A stretch of 52,569 bases of DNA from Planosporangium flavigriseum. Its GTDB lineage: Bacteria; Actinomycetota; Actinomycetes; Mycobacteriales; Micromonosporaceae. The first letter of the stretch is position 1; every line of letters starts with the position of its first letter. The stretch covers positions 1 to 52,569 of the forward strand of contig NZ_JAATVW010000026.1 of NCBI RefSeq assembly GCF_011947225.1, given 5' to 3'. Below the pieces are notes generated by a model. The model did not search any database and was not told where the DNA came from. It saw nothing but the letters and a program-made list of their open reading frames with translations. Shown piece after piece: positions 23,800 to 33,717 of this stretch. The translations under genes and the position numbers were made by a program.

Positions 23800-26700
23800 G
23801 ACGCCTCTCCGTCGGTCACGTGCCGGCCGTTGCCGGAGATCGGGCACGAGGTACGCACCGGGCAGACCCGGCACTTGTTGTTGGCCACGGCGTGGAACGT
23901 CGACGCGGCCATCGCCTGGGCGGTCCGGGTCACCATCTCGCGCGCCCAGCCCGGGTCCTCGGCGTCGGCCAGCGCGCCCTGGCCCTGCACCTTCGCGCCG
24001 GCGCGGGCGCCGCCGAGATGGACCAGCGCCGCTCCTCCGGCCTCGGCCGACTCGCCGAACGCGCCCGCCTCGATCGCGGCCTGGTACGCCGCCAACTGCG
24101 GATGGTCGGCCACCTCGGCCTCGGTCGGCGTGCTCTTGCCGGTCTTCAGGTCGACCACCACCAGGCGGCCCGACTCGTCTAACTCCAGCCGGTCGACCCG
24201 GCCCTTGATCTGCAGGTCGTCGTCGAGGCGGACGAGGAAGTCCCGCTCGATCGCGATCAGCCGGCGCGGGTTCTCGGTCAGCCACGCGAGCAGCTTGTCG
24301 AGCATGCCCTCGGCCCGTTGCCGCTCCCGCTCGGCCAGCCACCGGGCCGACAGCTCGATGGCGTCGAAACGGCCGGCGACGTAGTCGACGAGCGCGGCCC
24401 GGTCAGCGGTCGCGTCCGAGGCGAGCCGGGCGGCCGCGTGGACCAGGTTTCCGATGCTCTGCTCCGGCGACGCCGCGCCCTTGCCACCGTGCCGCTCCAA
24501 TAACCAGCGCAGGCTGCACCGCTGCACTGTCTCCACTGTGGACGGCGTGACGGTCACCGGTTCGCCCGTATCGACGATCGGGCGGTCGTCGGACAGCTCC
24601 GGCAGGCCCCACCAGTCGTCGGGGTGCGCGCCCGGCACCCCGGCCGCCGCGAGTCGGGCCAACTGCGCGGCGGCGGCGCGGCGGCGGGCCGGCTGGCTGG
24701 CCGGCGCGGTCAGCGCGCTGCGCAGTTCGGCCACGAGCGCCGGCAGCGAGAGCGCGCGCGGCGGCGCGACCTCCGCCTGGATCTCGTCGGTCAGCTCCGG
24801 GAGAAAGCGGCTCGGCTGCTCCTCGGCGTCCCCGGCGGCCACGGCGGTGACGAGCAGGTGCCGGCGCGCGCGGGTGGCCGCGACGTAGAACAGCCGGCGC
24901 TCCTCGTCGAGTAGCGCGCCGAGCCGCCCGGCGGTGCTCATCTCGCGGCCGGCCGCGAGGTCGACGAGCACCTCCGAGCCGAGGACGCTGCCGCGCAGCC
25001 GCAGGTCGGGCCAGGCACCCTCCTGTACGCCGACGACCGCGACGAAGTCCCACTCCAGGCCCTTGGCGGCGTGCGCGGTGAGGATCCGCACGGCCGGCCC
25101 ACGGTCGGCGGCCGGCGCGGTCACGTCGCCGGGTAGTTCCTGGCCGAGCACGTGGTCGAGGAAGGCCTCGGTACGGGCGCCGGGTAACCGGTCGACGAAG
25201 CGCGCCGCGGTGTCGAACAGCGCCACGACCGCGTCGAGATCGCGATCCGCCGCAGCTCCTCGGTGCCCCTGCGCGCTGCTGGTGCGGGCCCAGCGGTCGG
25301 CCAGCCCGCTGGCCTGCCACACCGCCCACAGCACGTCCTCGACGGTCGCGCGAGAGCGCGCCGCCGTCTCTCGGGCCGTGGCGATCAGCCCCGCGATAGT
25401 CTTCGCCGGCGCCGCCCAGCGGCGGTCGATCTCGGCCAGCACGGCCGCGTCCTGTAACGCCTCGACGAGCAGCACCCCGGACGGGCGCCGGTCCCCGGCG
25501 GCGAAGGCGAGCGTGCGCAGCCCCTGGCGCAGCCGGCGCTCGGCGAGCGGGTCGGCACCGCCCAGCGGCGAGTGCAGCAGCGCCACCGCCGCCTCTTCGT
25601 CCAGACGGTCGGGTTGGAGCGCGCAGCGCAGCAGGAGCAACAGCGGCGCCACCGCCGCCTGCGCCTGCAGCGGCAGGTCGTCCGCTGCCGTCATGGCGGG
25701 GATGCCGGCCTGCTGCAGCGCCCGGCGCAGCGGGGCGAGCTGGCGGGCGGTCGACCGTACGATCACCGCCATGTCCGACCAGGACAGTCCGTGCAGCAGG
25801 TGCGCCTCGCGCAGCCGGTGCACCAGGTAGGCCGACTCGGTCGTCGGCGAGCGGAACACCCGGACCTCGACCCGGCCGGGCGCCGCGGCCGGGCTCGGCG
25901 CCAGCACCCGGTGCCGGGACGGGCCGCGCAGCCGCACGGCCACCCGGCGGGTCGCCGCGATCAGCTCCGCACCGCAGCGGTAGGACCGGCTGAGCGTCAC
26001 GGTCGGCGCGTTCGCCCCGTCGGCGGTGCGGAAGCGGTGCGGAAAGTCGGCCACGCCGGACGGGTCGGCCCCGCGGAACACGAATGTCGAGGAGTCCGGG
26101 TCGGCGAACACGACGAGGTGCTTGCCGCCGCCGGCGAGGGCCGCGAGCAGGTCGCGCTGCGCGGGGTCGGTGTCGGCGAACTCGTCGACGTAGACGAAGG
26201 CGAAGCGCCGGCGCTCGGCGGCCAGCAGCTCCGGGTCGTCGAGCAGCAGGGCCGTCGCCGCCCGCACCAGCTCGGCGCCGTCGTAGCCCACCGAGCCGTG
26301 GCCGGCCGCGTCGCGCAGCGCCAGCACCTGCCGGTACTGCCGGTAGAAGCGCGCAGCCGCCCACCAGTCGGGCCGGCGCAGCGCGCGGGCGTGGGCGGCC
26401 AGCTCAGCCGGGCCGATCCCCCGCTCGACCGCGCGCAGCAGCAGGTCCCGCAGCTCGCTGGCGAACGCGCGGGTACGCAGGGCCGGGCGCAGGGCCTCCG
26501 GCCACTCGTTCTGCTCCGCTTCGGCGTCGAGTAACTCGCGGATCACGAGGTCGGCCTCGGCGGCGGTAAGTAGCCGCGGCGGCGGATCGCCCAGTCGCGC
26601 CGCGGCCCGCTGCAGCAGCCCGAACGCGTAGCCCGGGAACGTGCGGACCATGGGTTCGGCCATCGTCGACCGGCCCGCCACCACGCTCAGCCGCGCCTCG

Positions 26701-26987
26701 ATCCGGTCGCGCAGCCGCAGGGCGCTGCGGCGGTTGTAGGTGATGGCGAGCAGCCCTTCGGGGTCGGCACCCTCGGCCACCCGGGTCGCGACGGCCTCCA
26801 CCAGCGTCGACGTCTTGCCCGTGCCGGGCCCGCCGATGACCAGCAGCGGCCCGTCGACATGCGTGCTGACCTGCCGCTGCAGCGCGTCGTCGAGCAGCGG
26901 CGACGCACCGGCGTCACCCGCCCCGGCGGGGCGCACGAGTCGATAGTCCCGAGCTGCTGGGCCGGGCGCTGCGGTAGCGGTGGTCAC
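23796..26987 (-). CDS. adnA: AdnA-like subunit of the AdnAB helicase-nuclease
   Basis: The 1063-residue protein has a degenerate UvrD motor: VIGGPGTGKTST (residues 50-61), VDEFADTDPAQ in place of DEYQD, and DPDSSTFVFRGAD lacking the usual Gln. The RecB-like nuclease domain is intact, with GRVDRLELD and DLKTGK (Asp946, Lys948). Four cysteines fit an iron-sulphur staple: one in VQRCSLRW (about residue 822) and three in NKCRVCPVRTSC near the C-terminus. AdnA is the lagging subunit that provides one of the two nuclease sites. GTG is the start. It ends overlapping adnB, and a LOG-family gene lies 40 bp upstream on the same strand. Confidence 0.94.
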   Translation of the reverse strand: MTTATAAPGPAARDYRLVRPAGAGDAGASPLLDDALQRQVSTHVDGPLLVIGGPGTGKTSTLVEAVATRVAEGADPEGLLAITYNRRSALRLRDRIEARLSVVAGRSTMAEPMVRTFPGYAFGLLQRAAARLGDPPPRLLTAAEADLVIRELLDAEAEQNEWPEALRPALRTRAFASELRDLLLRAVERGIGPAELAAHARALRRPDWWAAARFYRQYRQVLALRDAAGHGSVGYDGAELVRAATALLLDDPELLAAERRRFAFVYVDEFADTDPAQRDLLAALAGGGKHLVVFADPDSSTFVFRGADPSGVADFPHRFRTADGANAPTVTLSRSYRCGAELIAATRRVAVRLRGPSRHRVLAPSPAAAPGRVEVRVFRSPTTESAYLVHRLREAHLLHGLSWSDMAVIVRSTARQLAPLRRALQQAGIPAMTAADDLPLQAQAAVAPLLLLLRCALQPDRLDEEAAVALLHSPLGGADPLAERRLRQGLRTLAFAAGDRRPSGVLLVEALQDAAVLAEIDRRWAAPAKTIAGLIATARETAARSRATVEDVLWAVWQASGLADRWARTSSAQGHRGAAADRDLDAVVALFDTAARFVDRLPGARTEAFLDHVLGQELPGDVTAPAADRGPAVRILTAHAAKGLEWDFVAVVGVQEGAWPDLRLRGSVLGSEVLVDLAAGREMSTAGRLGALLDEERRLFYVAATRARRHLLVTAVAAGDAEEQPSRFLPELTDEIQAEVAPPRALSLPALVAELRSALTAPASQPARRRAAAAQLARLAAAGVPGAHPDDWWGLPELSDDRPIVDTGEPVTVTPSTVETVQRCSLRWLLERHGGKGAASPEQSIGNLVHAAARLASDATADRAALVDYVAGRFDAIELSARWLAERERQRAEGMLDKLLAWLTENPRRLIAIERDFLVRLDDDLQIKGRVDRLELDESGRLVVVDLKTGKSTPTEAEVADHPQLAAYQAAIEAGAFGESAEAGGAALVHLGGARAGAKVQGQGALADAEDPGWAREMVTRTAQAMAASTFHAVANNKCRVCPVRTSCPISGNGRHVTDGEAS

Positions 26988-27027
26988 CGCAGGATCAGAG
27001 CACAGCGGTACGACATATCGATCCAGA

Positions 27028-27573
27028 TCAACCGGCGATGCTCTCGACGGCCTCGAACGCCGCCGGCACCGAGTCGACGACGACCAGCAGGTCCAGCGCC
27101 TCCGCGCGCGCGAACCCCGACGGCACGAGCGCCCGTAACCAGTCGAGCAGGCCGGTGTAGAAGCCGTCGACGTCGAGCACGACGACGGGCTTGGCGTGCA
27201 GGGCGAGCGTCGCCGTGGTCCAGACCTCGAACAGCTCGTCGAGCGTGCCGAGCCCGCCGGGAAGGGTGAGGAACGCGTCCGACTTGTCGATCATCAACGT
27301 CTTGCGGGTCGACATCCCGTCGGTCACCAGCAGCTCGTCGGCATCGTCGTCGGCGACCTCCAGGTCAACCAGCGACTGCGGGATCACCCCGAGGGTGTGC
27401 GCGCCGGTCGACCGGGCGCCCGCGGCGACCGTACCCATCATGCCGACGCGTCCGCCGCCGGACACCAGCGTGTGGCCACGGCGACCGATCTCGGCGCCCA
27501 CCTCGTACGCCAGGTCGAGCCAGCGGCGGTCGAGCACCCGTGAAGACGCGCAGAAGACCCCGATCGCGGCCAC
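27028..27573 (-). CDS. LOG-family protein (cytokinin riboside phosphate phosphoribohydrolase type)
   Basis: The 181-residue Rossmann-like protein has the family motif LPGGLGTLDELFE (about residues 104-116) and MSTRKTLMIDKSDAF before it, with ISGGGRVGMMG-like glycine loop near the start. LOG proteins release adenine-type bases from nucleoside monophosphates, and many bacterial members are mis-annotated as lysine decarboxylases. GTG directly follows the TAG of the upstream LOG gene, so the two are co-expressed. The cellular substrate is not known. Confidence 0.9.
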   Translation of the reverse strand: MAAIGVFCASSRVLDRRWLDLAYEVGAEIGRRGHTLVSGGGRVGMMGTVAAGARSTGAHTLGVIPQSLVDLEVADDDADELLVTDGMSTRKTLMIDKSDAFLTLPGGLGTLDELFEVWTTATLALHAKPVVVLDVDGFYTGLLDWLRALVPSGFARAEALDLLVVVDSVPAAFEAVESIAG

Positions 27574-28458
27574 CTACGCCTCCGCCTCGAAGCGAGGAGC
27601 CGGCCGGTTGGCGTCGGGCCCCTCGGGGACCGGGGCGGCCTGGGCTGCGGCCTGCTGGGCTGCGGCCGCACGCGCGAACGCCGCCTCCTGCTCGGCCTGC
27701 AGTTCGGCGTCGGCGTTGACGATGTGGTTGACGGCCTCGATGGGGTCGTCGGTCAGGCAGAAGAGGTTGAGATCCTCCGGCCCGATCTTGCCCTCGGCCG
27801 CCATGGTGTCCCGCAGCCAGTCGATCAGGCCCTGCCAGTACCAGCTGCCCATCAGCACCACCGGGAACCGGGTGACCTTCTTCGTCTGGACCAGGGTCAG
27901 CGCCTCGAACAGCTCGTCGAGCGTGCCGAAGCCGCCCGGCAGGACGACGAACGCCTGGGCGTACTTGACGAACATGGTCTTGCGGACGAAGAAGTACCGG
28001 AAGTCGATGCCGAGCTCGATCCATTCGTTGAGCCCCTGCTCGAACGGCAGCTCGATGCCCAGCCCGATGGACATCCCCCCGGCCTCGGTGCAGCCCTTGT
28101 TGGCCGCCTCCATCACGCCGGGACCACCGCCGGTGATCACCGCGTACCCGGCCTGCGCCAGCGCCTCCCCGACCCGCTCGGCCAGCTCCCAGTCACGGGT
28201 GCCCGGCTTGACCCGGGCCGACCCGAAGACGCTGACCGCGGGCGGCAGCTCAGCGAGCGTGTCGAAGCCCTCGACGAACTCGCTCAGGATCCGCAGCGCC
28301 CGCCAGGCGTCGCGGGTCTTCCAGTCCGCCCGTTCCCGCGAATCGAGCAGCCGCTGATCCTCTGTGCTCCGTGGAATGGCATCCCGACGAAGCGTGACAG
28401 CCCCCTGGTGCCGCTCAGGCGTCCGCCTGCTCCTGCCGTTGACATTGCCGTTCGCCAT
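27574..28458 (-). CDS. LOG-family protein, long form (TIGR00730)
   Basis: The 294-residue protein has a basic N-terminal extension (MANGNVNGRSRRTPERHQGA), then the LOG core with SVFGSARVKPGTRDWELAER, ITGGGPGVMEAANKGC and VVLPGGFGTLDELFEALTLV. The C-terminal tail is Ala/Gln-rich. ATG at 28458 is chosen because the family core starts about 30 residues in and upstream codons do not look conserved. The start of the next LOG gene abuts its stop (TAGGTG). It sits 51 bp after the dapE stop and may share its transcript. The reaction is assumed from the family. Confidence 0.9.
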   Translation of the reverse strand: MANGNVNGRSRRTPERHQGAVTLRRDAIPRSTEDQRLLDSRERADWKTRDAWRALRILSEFVEGFDTLAELPPAVSVFGSARVKPGTRDWELAERVGEALAQAGYAVITGGGPGVMEAANKGCTEAGGMSIGLGIELPFEQGLNEWIELGIDFRYFFVRKTMFVKYAQAFVVLPGGFGTLDELFEALTLVQTKKVTRFPVVLMGSWYWQGLIDWLRDTMAAEGKIGPEDLNLFCLTDDPIEAVNHIVNADAELQAEQEAAFARAAAAQQAAAQAAPVPEGPDANRPAPRFEAEA

Positions 28459-28509
28459 CCGCCCACCGTAACCAATCCGGCCCCTTTGTCCCCTGCCACA
28501 TGGCATGAA

Positions 28510-29571
28510 TCAGGCGGTGAGCCATCTCCTCAGCACCTCGGCGCCGGCCCGGATCTTGGGGATCTCGACGCGCTCGTCGCGCTTGTGCGCCAGGTTGGGG
28601 TCACCGGGCCCGAAATTCAGCGCGGGTACGCCCAGCGCCGCGAACCGTGCCACGTCCGTCCAGCCCAGCTTCGCCTGCGGGGGCTGGCCGACCACGTCGA
28701 GAAACTCCTTGGCGATCGCGCTTGCCAGGCCCGGCATCGCCGCCGGAGCGGAGTCGGTGATCTCGACCGCGAAGTCCGCGAAAAGCTCGCGTACGTGCGC
28801 CGCGGCCTCGGCCTCGGTGCGGTCCGGGGCGAACCGGTAGTTGATCTCGATCCGGCACTCGTCCGGGATCACGTTGCCCGCGACACCGCCGGCGATGCGC
28901 ACCGCGTTGAGCCCTTCCCGGTACGTGCAGCCGTCGATCGTCACCGTGCGCGGCTCGTACGCCTCGAGCGTGTTCAAGATCGCCCCGGCGGCGTGGATGG
29001 CATTGACGCCCAGCCACGACCGGGCCGAGTGGGCGCGCCGCCCGACCGCGGTGACCACGGCCCGCATGGTGCCCTGGCAACCCGCCTCGACCAGCCCGTA
29101 CGTGGGTTCGAGCAGGATCGCGAAGTCGGCGGCCAGCTTCTCCGGGTGCGTCTTGGCCAGCCGGTTGAGGCCGTTGCGCTCCGCCTCCACCTCCTCGCAG
29201 TCGTAGAAGAGGTAGGTCACGTCGTAGCGCGGGCGGGCCACCGTCGCGGCCAGGTTCAGGGCGAGCGCGACGCCTGACTTCATGTCGGCGGTACCGCAGC
29301 CGTGGATCACGTCACCTTCGACCGTCGAGGGCAGGTTGTCCGCGATCGGGACGGTGTCGAGGTGGCCGGCGAGGATGACCCGCTGGGGCCGGTCGGTATG
29401 GGTACTGGCGAGCACGACGTTGCCGTGACGCTCCACGCTCAGGTGCGCCGCGCGGCGAAGCGCGGTCTCCACCTGGTCGGCGAGTTCCGCCTCGTCGCCG
29501 GAGACGGACTCGACATCCACCAGGACACGCGTCAATTCGACGGGGTCCGCCAGAATCTCAGGGCTCAGCAC
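28510..29571 (-). CDS. dapE: Succinyl-diaminopimelate desuccinylase
   Basis: The 353-residue M20-family enzyme has the metal-binding motifs AGHLDTVP (about residues 68-75), CGTADMKSG and [12 protein letters not shown], and a dimerisation lid with [13 protein letters not shown]. DapE hydrolyses N-succinyl-LL-diaminopimelate in lysine and peptidoglycan precursor synthesis. GTG is the start. The gene is divergent from dapD across 114 bp, so the two consecutive-pathway genes may share a control region. Next downstream are the two LOG genes. Confidence 0.95.
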   Translation of the reverse strand: MLSPEILADPVELTRVLVDVESVSGDEAELADQVETALRRAAHLSVERHGNVVLASTHTDRPQRVILAGHLDTVPIADNLPSTVEGDVIHGCGTADMKSGVALALNLAATVARPRYDVTYLFYDCEEVEAERNGLNRLAKTHPEKLAADFAILLEPTYGLVEAGCQGTMRAVVTAVGRRAHSARSWLGVNAIHAAGAILNTLEAYEPRTVTIDGCTYREGLNAVRIAGGVAGNVIPDECRIEINYRFAPDRTEAEAAAHVRELFADFAVEITDSAPAAMPGLASAIAKEFLDVVGQPPQAKLGWTDVARFAALGVPALNFGPGDPNLAHKRDERVEIPKIRAGAEVLRRWLTA

Positions 29572-29685
29572 GAACCGACCCTAGCGCTCGCGGGTTCGGC
29601 ACGAAGCGATAGCGTGACACGCCGTGAGGTAGCGCAGCGTCGGCGTCGTGAGCCGGCGCTCGAGCGAGCGAACCGGGGAGACGCC

Positions 29686-30651
29686 GTGAGCAGTGATTCG
29701 CCCGCCTGGGGGCTGGGACTGGCCACCATCACCGCCGAGGGGCAGGTGCTCGACACCTGGTACCCGGCCGGCAAGCTCGGGTTCGGTACCCCGGACGTCG
29801 ACGCCAAGGCCGGTGTGCCGCTGCCGGTGGCGGAACTGTTCGACTCGTCGATCGCCGAGACCGGCCCGATCCCCGGGCTGCGTACGGCCGCCGTGCTCAC
29901 CATGATCGGCTCGCTGGCCGATCCGCCGAAGGACACCTACGACGCGTACCTTCGCCTGCACCTGCTCTCCCACCGCCTGATCCGGCCCCACCAGGCCAAC
30001 CTCGACGGGATCTTCGGGCTGCTCGCCAACGTCGCGTGGACCTCGGCCGGCCCGTGCCCGGCCGACCGGGTCGACGAGCTGCGGTGGGCGCTGCGGGGGC
30101 GCGGTGAGCGGCTCGCGGTGTACGGCATCGACAAGTTCCCGCGGATGATCGACTACGTGACGCCGTCGGGCGTGCGCATCGCCGACGCCGACCGGGTGCG
30201 GCTGGGCGCCCACCTCGCCAGCGGCACCACCGTCATGCACGAGGGTTTCGTCAACTTCAACGCCGGCACCCTCGGCTCCTCCATGGTCGAGGGGCGCATC
30301 TCGGCCGGGGTGGTCGTCGGTGACGGCACCGACATCGGCGGCGGCGCCTCGATCATGGGCACCCTCTCCGGCGGCGGCAAAGAGGTCATCTCGCTCGGCG
30401 AGCGCTGCCTGATCGGCGCGAACGGCGGTATCGGCATCTCCCTCGGCGACGACTGCGTCGTCGAGGCGGGCACCTACGTCACCGCCGGGTCGAAGGTGAA
30501 GCTGCCGTCCGGCGAGATCGTCAAGGCGCGTGAGCTGTCCGGGCAGAACAACCTGCTGTTCCTGCGCAACTCGGTCACGGGAGCGCTGGAAGTGCGCGAG
30601 CGCTCCGGTCGCGGGATCGAGCTGAACGCGGCGCTGCACGCCAACGACTAG
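29686..30651 (+). CDS. dapD: Tetrahydrodipicolinate N-succinyltransferase
   Basis: The 321-residue protein has an N-terminal globular part and a left-handed beta-helix of hexapeptide repeats: [40 protein letters not shown] and [20 protein letters not shown]. These are typical of the actinobacterial DapD group. It uses succinyl-CoA to acylate tetrahydrodipicolinate, the step before DapC and DapE. GTG is chosen because ggggag lies five bases upstream. A possible 8-bp hairpin follows the stop. Confidence 0.95.
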   Translation: MSSDSPAWGLGLATITAEGQVLDTWYPAGKLGFGTPDVDAKAGVPLPVAELFDSSIAETGPIPGLRTAAVLTMIGSLADPPKDTYDAYLRLHLLSHRLIRPHQANLDGIFGLLANVAWTSAGPCPADRVDELRWALRGRGERLAVYGIDKFPRMIDYVTPSGVRIADADRVRLGAHLASGTTVMHEGFVNFNAGTLGSSMVEGRISAGVVVGDGTDIGGGASIMGTLSGGGKEVISLGERCLIGANGGIGISLGDDCVVEAGTYVTAGSKVKLPSGEIVKARELSGQNNLLFLRNSVTGALEVRERSGRGIELNAALHAND

Positions 30652-30675
30652 ACACTGCGTGCGCCCCCATTCCTG

Positions 30676-30708
30676 GGCTGGCGCCTGCTCAGCGTCCGGT
30701 CGCCAGCC
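30676..30708 (+). terminator. Possible terminator after dapD
   Basis: An 8-bp inverted repeat (GGCTGGCG and CGCCAGCC) has a 17-base loop, 25 bases after the dapD stop. It has no T tract and the long loop makes it weak. Confidence 0.35.
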
Positions 30709-30783
30709 GAGCGTGAAAACTCATCGGATCTGCCGTTGACCTTCTAACCCGCTCAGGGCGTCTAACTGAGCAGGGAGGTACGC

Positions 30784-31296
30784 ATGTCCGCACCCGAGGG
30801 CTTCACCGAGTTCGTCACCGCGCGCAGTGCAGTCCTGCAGCGTGCGGCATGGCTGTTGACCGGCGATGCCGGACGTGCCGAGGATCTGCTTCAAACGGCG
30901 CTGGCCAAGGCGTGGCGGCACTGGAACACGGTGGCCGCCACCGGCAGCCCTGAGGCGTATGTACGCCGGGTGTTGTTCACCACGTATGCGACCTGGTGGC
31001 GGCGGCGCTGGCGCGCGGAGACCCCATCTGACGCATATCCGGATCGAGCCGGCCAGGCCGATGTCGCCGACGAGACAGCCAACCGCGACAGCGTGTACCG
31101 AGCCTTGACCCGGCTCTCCCGCCAGCAGCGGGCCATCGTGGTGCTGCGCTACGTCGAGGACCTGTCAGTGTCCGCGACCGCAGCGGTGCTGGACTGCTCC
31201 GAGGCGACTGTCAAGACGCAGTCCTCGCGGGCGCTGGCAACCATGCGTACCGACCCCCAGTTGCAGATGTTTCAGACAGGGGAGATCAGCTCATGA
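30784..31296 (+). CDS. SigE-family ECF-like RNA polymerase sigma factor
   Basis: The 170-residue protein has sigma region 2 (AWLLTGDAGRAEDLLQTALA then RHW) and region 4 (RQQRAIVVLRYVEDLSVSAT with SEATVKTQSSRALATMR), matching the actinobacterial SigE-type group of extracytoplasmic-function factors. ATG follows AGGGAGG with good spacing. The stop overlaps the start of the next gene (ATGA), which encodes a membrane protein, as is usual for a sigma factor and its regulator. The target genes are unknown. Downstream secreted protease and small protein genes are candidates by position only. Confidence 0.92.
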   Translation: MSAPEGFTEFVTARSAVLQRAAWLLTGDAGRAEDLLQTALAKAWRHWNTVAATGSPEAYVRRVLFTTYATWWRRRWRAETPSDAYPDRAGQADVADETANRDSVYRALTRLSRQQRAIVVLRYVEDLSVSATAAVLDCSEATVKTQSSRALATMRTDPQLQMFQTGEISS

Positions 31297-32030
31297 ACCA
31301 CAACGAGCGGCAGTTACGCCAAGCCCTGATCAACGCGGTACCGCCACTGCGCCAGCCGTCAGACCGGGTGGAGGCCGTCGGCGCGCGGGTACGCCGCTAC
31401 CGACAGCGCATGGCAGTGGCGACCGGCGCCGCCGTCATCGGAGTCGCCCTCGCCGCCGGGCTACCCGCGCGGCTGGCCGTTCCCCGCCATCCGACAGCGG
31501 CAGGGCCCGTTGTGACGTCGCCCTCCCCCGCCGACGATGGGGTTGTCCGTACGGCTGGCTGTACTGGGCGCACCTCCCCGCCAGCCAACAGCATCGCCGG
31601 CACCCCACAACCGGCTAACCAGGAGTTCCTCAGCGTGCTCGCCGGCCGCATCCGCACGTACGCCGAGGCTCACTTCGCCGACCTGTTCACCGACGTGGGG
31701 ATGCGGCAGGAGACCAACCGGATCCGGGTCTATCGCAAGCCGTCGGCCGCCTTCGACAACTGGATCCGCCACGACTTCGCCACTGAATGTGTCGAGATGG
31801 TCGACGCTCCGTACTCGGCGCCTGAGCTACAGGCATTCCTCGGCCAGGTGGAGGCCGATCGGGCGTACTGGAAAGCGCACGGCATCCAGTTCAACCGCGT
31901 GAGCGTCGACGACAGCGGCACGGTCACCATCGGCGTCGAGCAGGCGCGCCTCGAACAGGCACGCCGGGAGATCCCTTCCCACTACAACTTCCCCGTCGTG
32001 ATAGACGAGGCAGACCCTGTCATCGGCTGA
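31293..32030 (+). CDS. Membrane protein coupled to the sigma factor, possible regulator
   Basis: The 245-residue protein has an N-terminal cytoplasmic segment of about 38 residues, one transmembrane helix (MAVATGAAVIGVALAAGL), a Pro/Thr-rich linker and a globular external domain (SVLAGRIRTYAEAHFADLF, then IRHDFATECVEMVDA). No zinc-type anti-sigma HxxxCxxC motif is present. ATG overlaps the sigma factor stop by four bases, so the pair is coupled. A role as anti-sigma or sensor is inferred from the coupling and topology only. Confidence 0.75.
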   Translation: MNHNERQLRQALINAVPPLRQPSDRVEAVGARVRRYRQRMAVATGAAVIGVALAAGLPARLAVPRHPTAAGPVVTSPSPADDGVVRTAGCTGRTSPPANSIAGTPQPANQEFLSVLAGRIRTYAEAHFADLFTDVGMRQETNRIRVYRKPSAAFDNWIRHDFATECVEMVDAPYSAPELQAFLGQVEADRAYWKAHGIQFNRVSVDDSGTVTIGVEQARLEQARREIPSHYNFPVVIDEADPVIG

Positions 32031-32050
32031 GCCACCGTCCGGGTGGTGGC
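32031..32050 (+). terminator. Short hairpin directly after the sigma operon
   Basis: GCCACC and GGTGGC form a 6-bp stem with an 8-base loop right after the TGA stop. It is weak and without T tract. The sequence 32051-32282 to the protease gene is AT-richer than its surroundings and shows no clear gene. Confidence 0.3.
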
Positions 32051-32282
32051 CGCGCTCAAGTCGGACAAAGACGCTAACTGAGCACGAGCAGAACTGATGC
32101 GCTCAAAGTCGAGGTATTGCGACAAGGAAGTCTTTCCCCCCGATTCATGACACGATCCTTCCGCGCCCTTGAGCACCCATACCACTACCTATCGACTGCC
32201 ATCTCTGGCTGTGATCATGTTGCTGCACCCCCACGGCGAAAGGACCCGCATCGACATGTGGTCACAGCCCAAGAGGATATGC

Positions 32283-33626
32283 ATGGGACATTTTGGTCAC
32301 CAGCCCGGCCGGAAGGTGATGAGGCGCGTCCGTTCCCGGTTCGCGGTCGCCACCACGGCACTCGCTGTCGTACTGACATCTGGGCTGGCATTCGGCACCC
32401 CCATCGCCCTTGCCGCGCCAACCCCGGACGGCGCAACACCGGGCGGAGCCAGCGATCCGCAGCGAATTGACAATCAAAATCCGGCATTGCTGTCCGAAAT
32501 GCGAAAGCAAGAGAAACTGGCTCCGGCCGCCCAAGCACTTCTTGAAACGGCCAGGAAGTTACCCGCGGATTCGGGCTACGCCGGCGTCGCATACGAGGAC
32601 GACGGAGTCAGCCTGTACTTCAAAGGTTCCCTCCCAGAAATTATGGCGGCCGCAGTGAATGACGCCAGGAGGACCGCGGCGGTCACCGTGAAGAACGCGC
32701 GTCACTCCCGTGCCGAACTGCAGCGGGTGCAGGACAGGATCACCGCCGCCGTCGAGAAGGGGCACAGCGACATACAGGCGATAGGCGTCGCGGAAGACGG
32801 CTCAGGCCTGGTGGTGGAGAAAATGCCCGCTCCGACGGCCTCGGCCATGCGCACAGCCCTGGCCAAGAAGGGGGTGTCCAGCACAAATGCGGACGCCCTC
32901 CTCGCCGGCCTTCGAATTGACGTACCGGTCACCATGAAAACGGCGGCAGGCCCGATCGAACTCCTTTCCAGCCGCGAAGACGACTTCGCCCCCTGGAATG
33001 GCGGCGGTCAGTACGAGGTGTACCGGGACATCCAACTGCGATCAACGTGGTGCACGACAGGGTTTGGAGTGATGAAGGGCGGCCAGAGTTACGTACTGAC
33101 CGCCGCTCACTGCATGTCCGCTCCTGACGTGGCGTACAACAACCACTTGAGCGGATGCTGTTTCGAAGAAATCGGGCCGGTATACCAAGAGAACTGGGAT
33201 AAGGACATACTCCTGATCAACGCCCGGGGATCTGTCTTGATCTTCGATGGTGGGGTGAACTCCAGCTACACAAAGACTGTACACAGCTGGGACTACCGGG
33301 TCAGAGACGAACTGCTGTGCACATCGGGATCGAAGAGTGGTGTCATTTGCGGCGACAAAACCGACCCCTATGAGTACAACATCTACGGATGCGATTCAGA
33401 TAATGACTGCTTCACCATGCATGACCTGGCGAGGGCAAATAACGTAAACGGCCAATGCGTCGGAACTCCCGGCGACAGCGGAGGCCCGGTATTCTCGCTC
33501 GACCGCGACGGCGTCCGAGCCAAGGGGACAATCACCGCAATGGATTCCAGTAACTGCTCCATCCTGTACTTCCAGGACATGGATGAAATTGTCGGCTCCA
33601 TGGGAGCGACCCCGCGAACCGCATAG
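32283..33626 (+). CDS. Secreted trypsin-like (S1) serine protease with N-terminal pro-region
   Basis: The 447-residue precursor has a signal peptide (basic MRRVRSRF then a hydrophobic VATTALAVVLTSGLAFG run). About 160 residues resemble a pro-region, with Lys/Glu-rich helices. The catalytic domain has TAAHC (His276), WDKDILLI (Asp308) and GTPGDSGGP (Ser399). Many cysteines (about ten in the last 200 residues) suggest disulphides. The start at 32283 is chosen because AAGAGG lies six bases upstream; ATG at 32319 has a site too close. Base composition is lower in GC than flanking genes (29 of 60 are G or C at 33361-33420), a sign of transfer. The target is unknown. Confidence 0.88.
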   Translation: MGHFGHQPGRKVMRRVRSRFAVATTALAVVLTSGLAFGTPIALAAPTPDGATPGGASDPQRIDNQNPALLSEMRKQEKLAPAAQALLETARKLPADSGYAGVAYEDDGVSLYFKGSLPEIMAAAVNDARRTAAVTVKNARHSRAELQRVQDRITAAVEKGHSDIQAIGVAEDGSGLVVEKMPAPTASAMRTALAKKGVSSTNADALLAGLRIDVPVTMKTAAGPIELLSSREDDFAPWNGGGQYEVYRDIQLRSTWCTTGFGVMKGGQSYVLTAAHCMSAPDVAYNNHLSGCCFEEIGPVYQENWDKDILLINARGSVLIFDGGVNSSYTKTVHSWDYRVRDELLCTSGSKSGVICGDKTDPYEYNIYGCDSDNDCFTMHDLARANNVNGQCVGTPGDSGGPVFSLDRDGVRAKGTITAMDSSNCSILYFQDMDEIVGSMGATPRTA

Positions 33627-33633
33627 GTGAAAT

Positions 33634-33685
33634 GCCGGCTTCCCGATGCCGATTGATGTACAGCGCACGGCACCGGGAAGCCGGC
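33634..33685 (+). terminator. Terminator hairpin after the S1 protease gene
   Basis: Perfect 12-bp arms GCCGGCTTCCCG (33634-33645) and CGGGAAGCCGGC (33674-33685) are extended after one mismatch by a 5-bp TGCCG/CGGCA stem. No T tract follows. It separates the protease from the secreted protein gene that starts 32 bases later. Confidence 0.65.
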
Positions 33686-33717
33686 AAGGCCGGGCACGGG
33701 CAGAGCGAAGGGGAATA

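Noticed and set aside
22258-24384. A 708-codon + strand frame opposite adnB and adnA.
   Set aside because: It has an Arg/Gly/Leu composition and no recognisable domain, and covers two genes with clear helicase and nuclease motifs.
27028-28458. Lysine decarboxylases, by a common misannotation.
   Set aside because: The PGGxGTxxE motif and lengths indicate LOG phosphoribohydrolase-type proteins.
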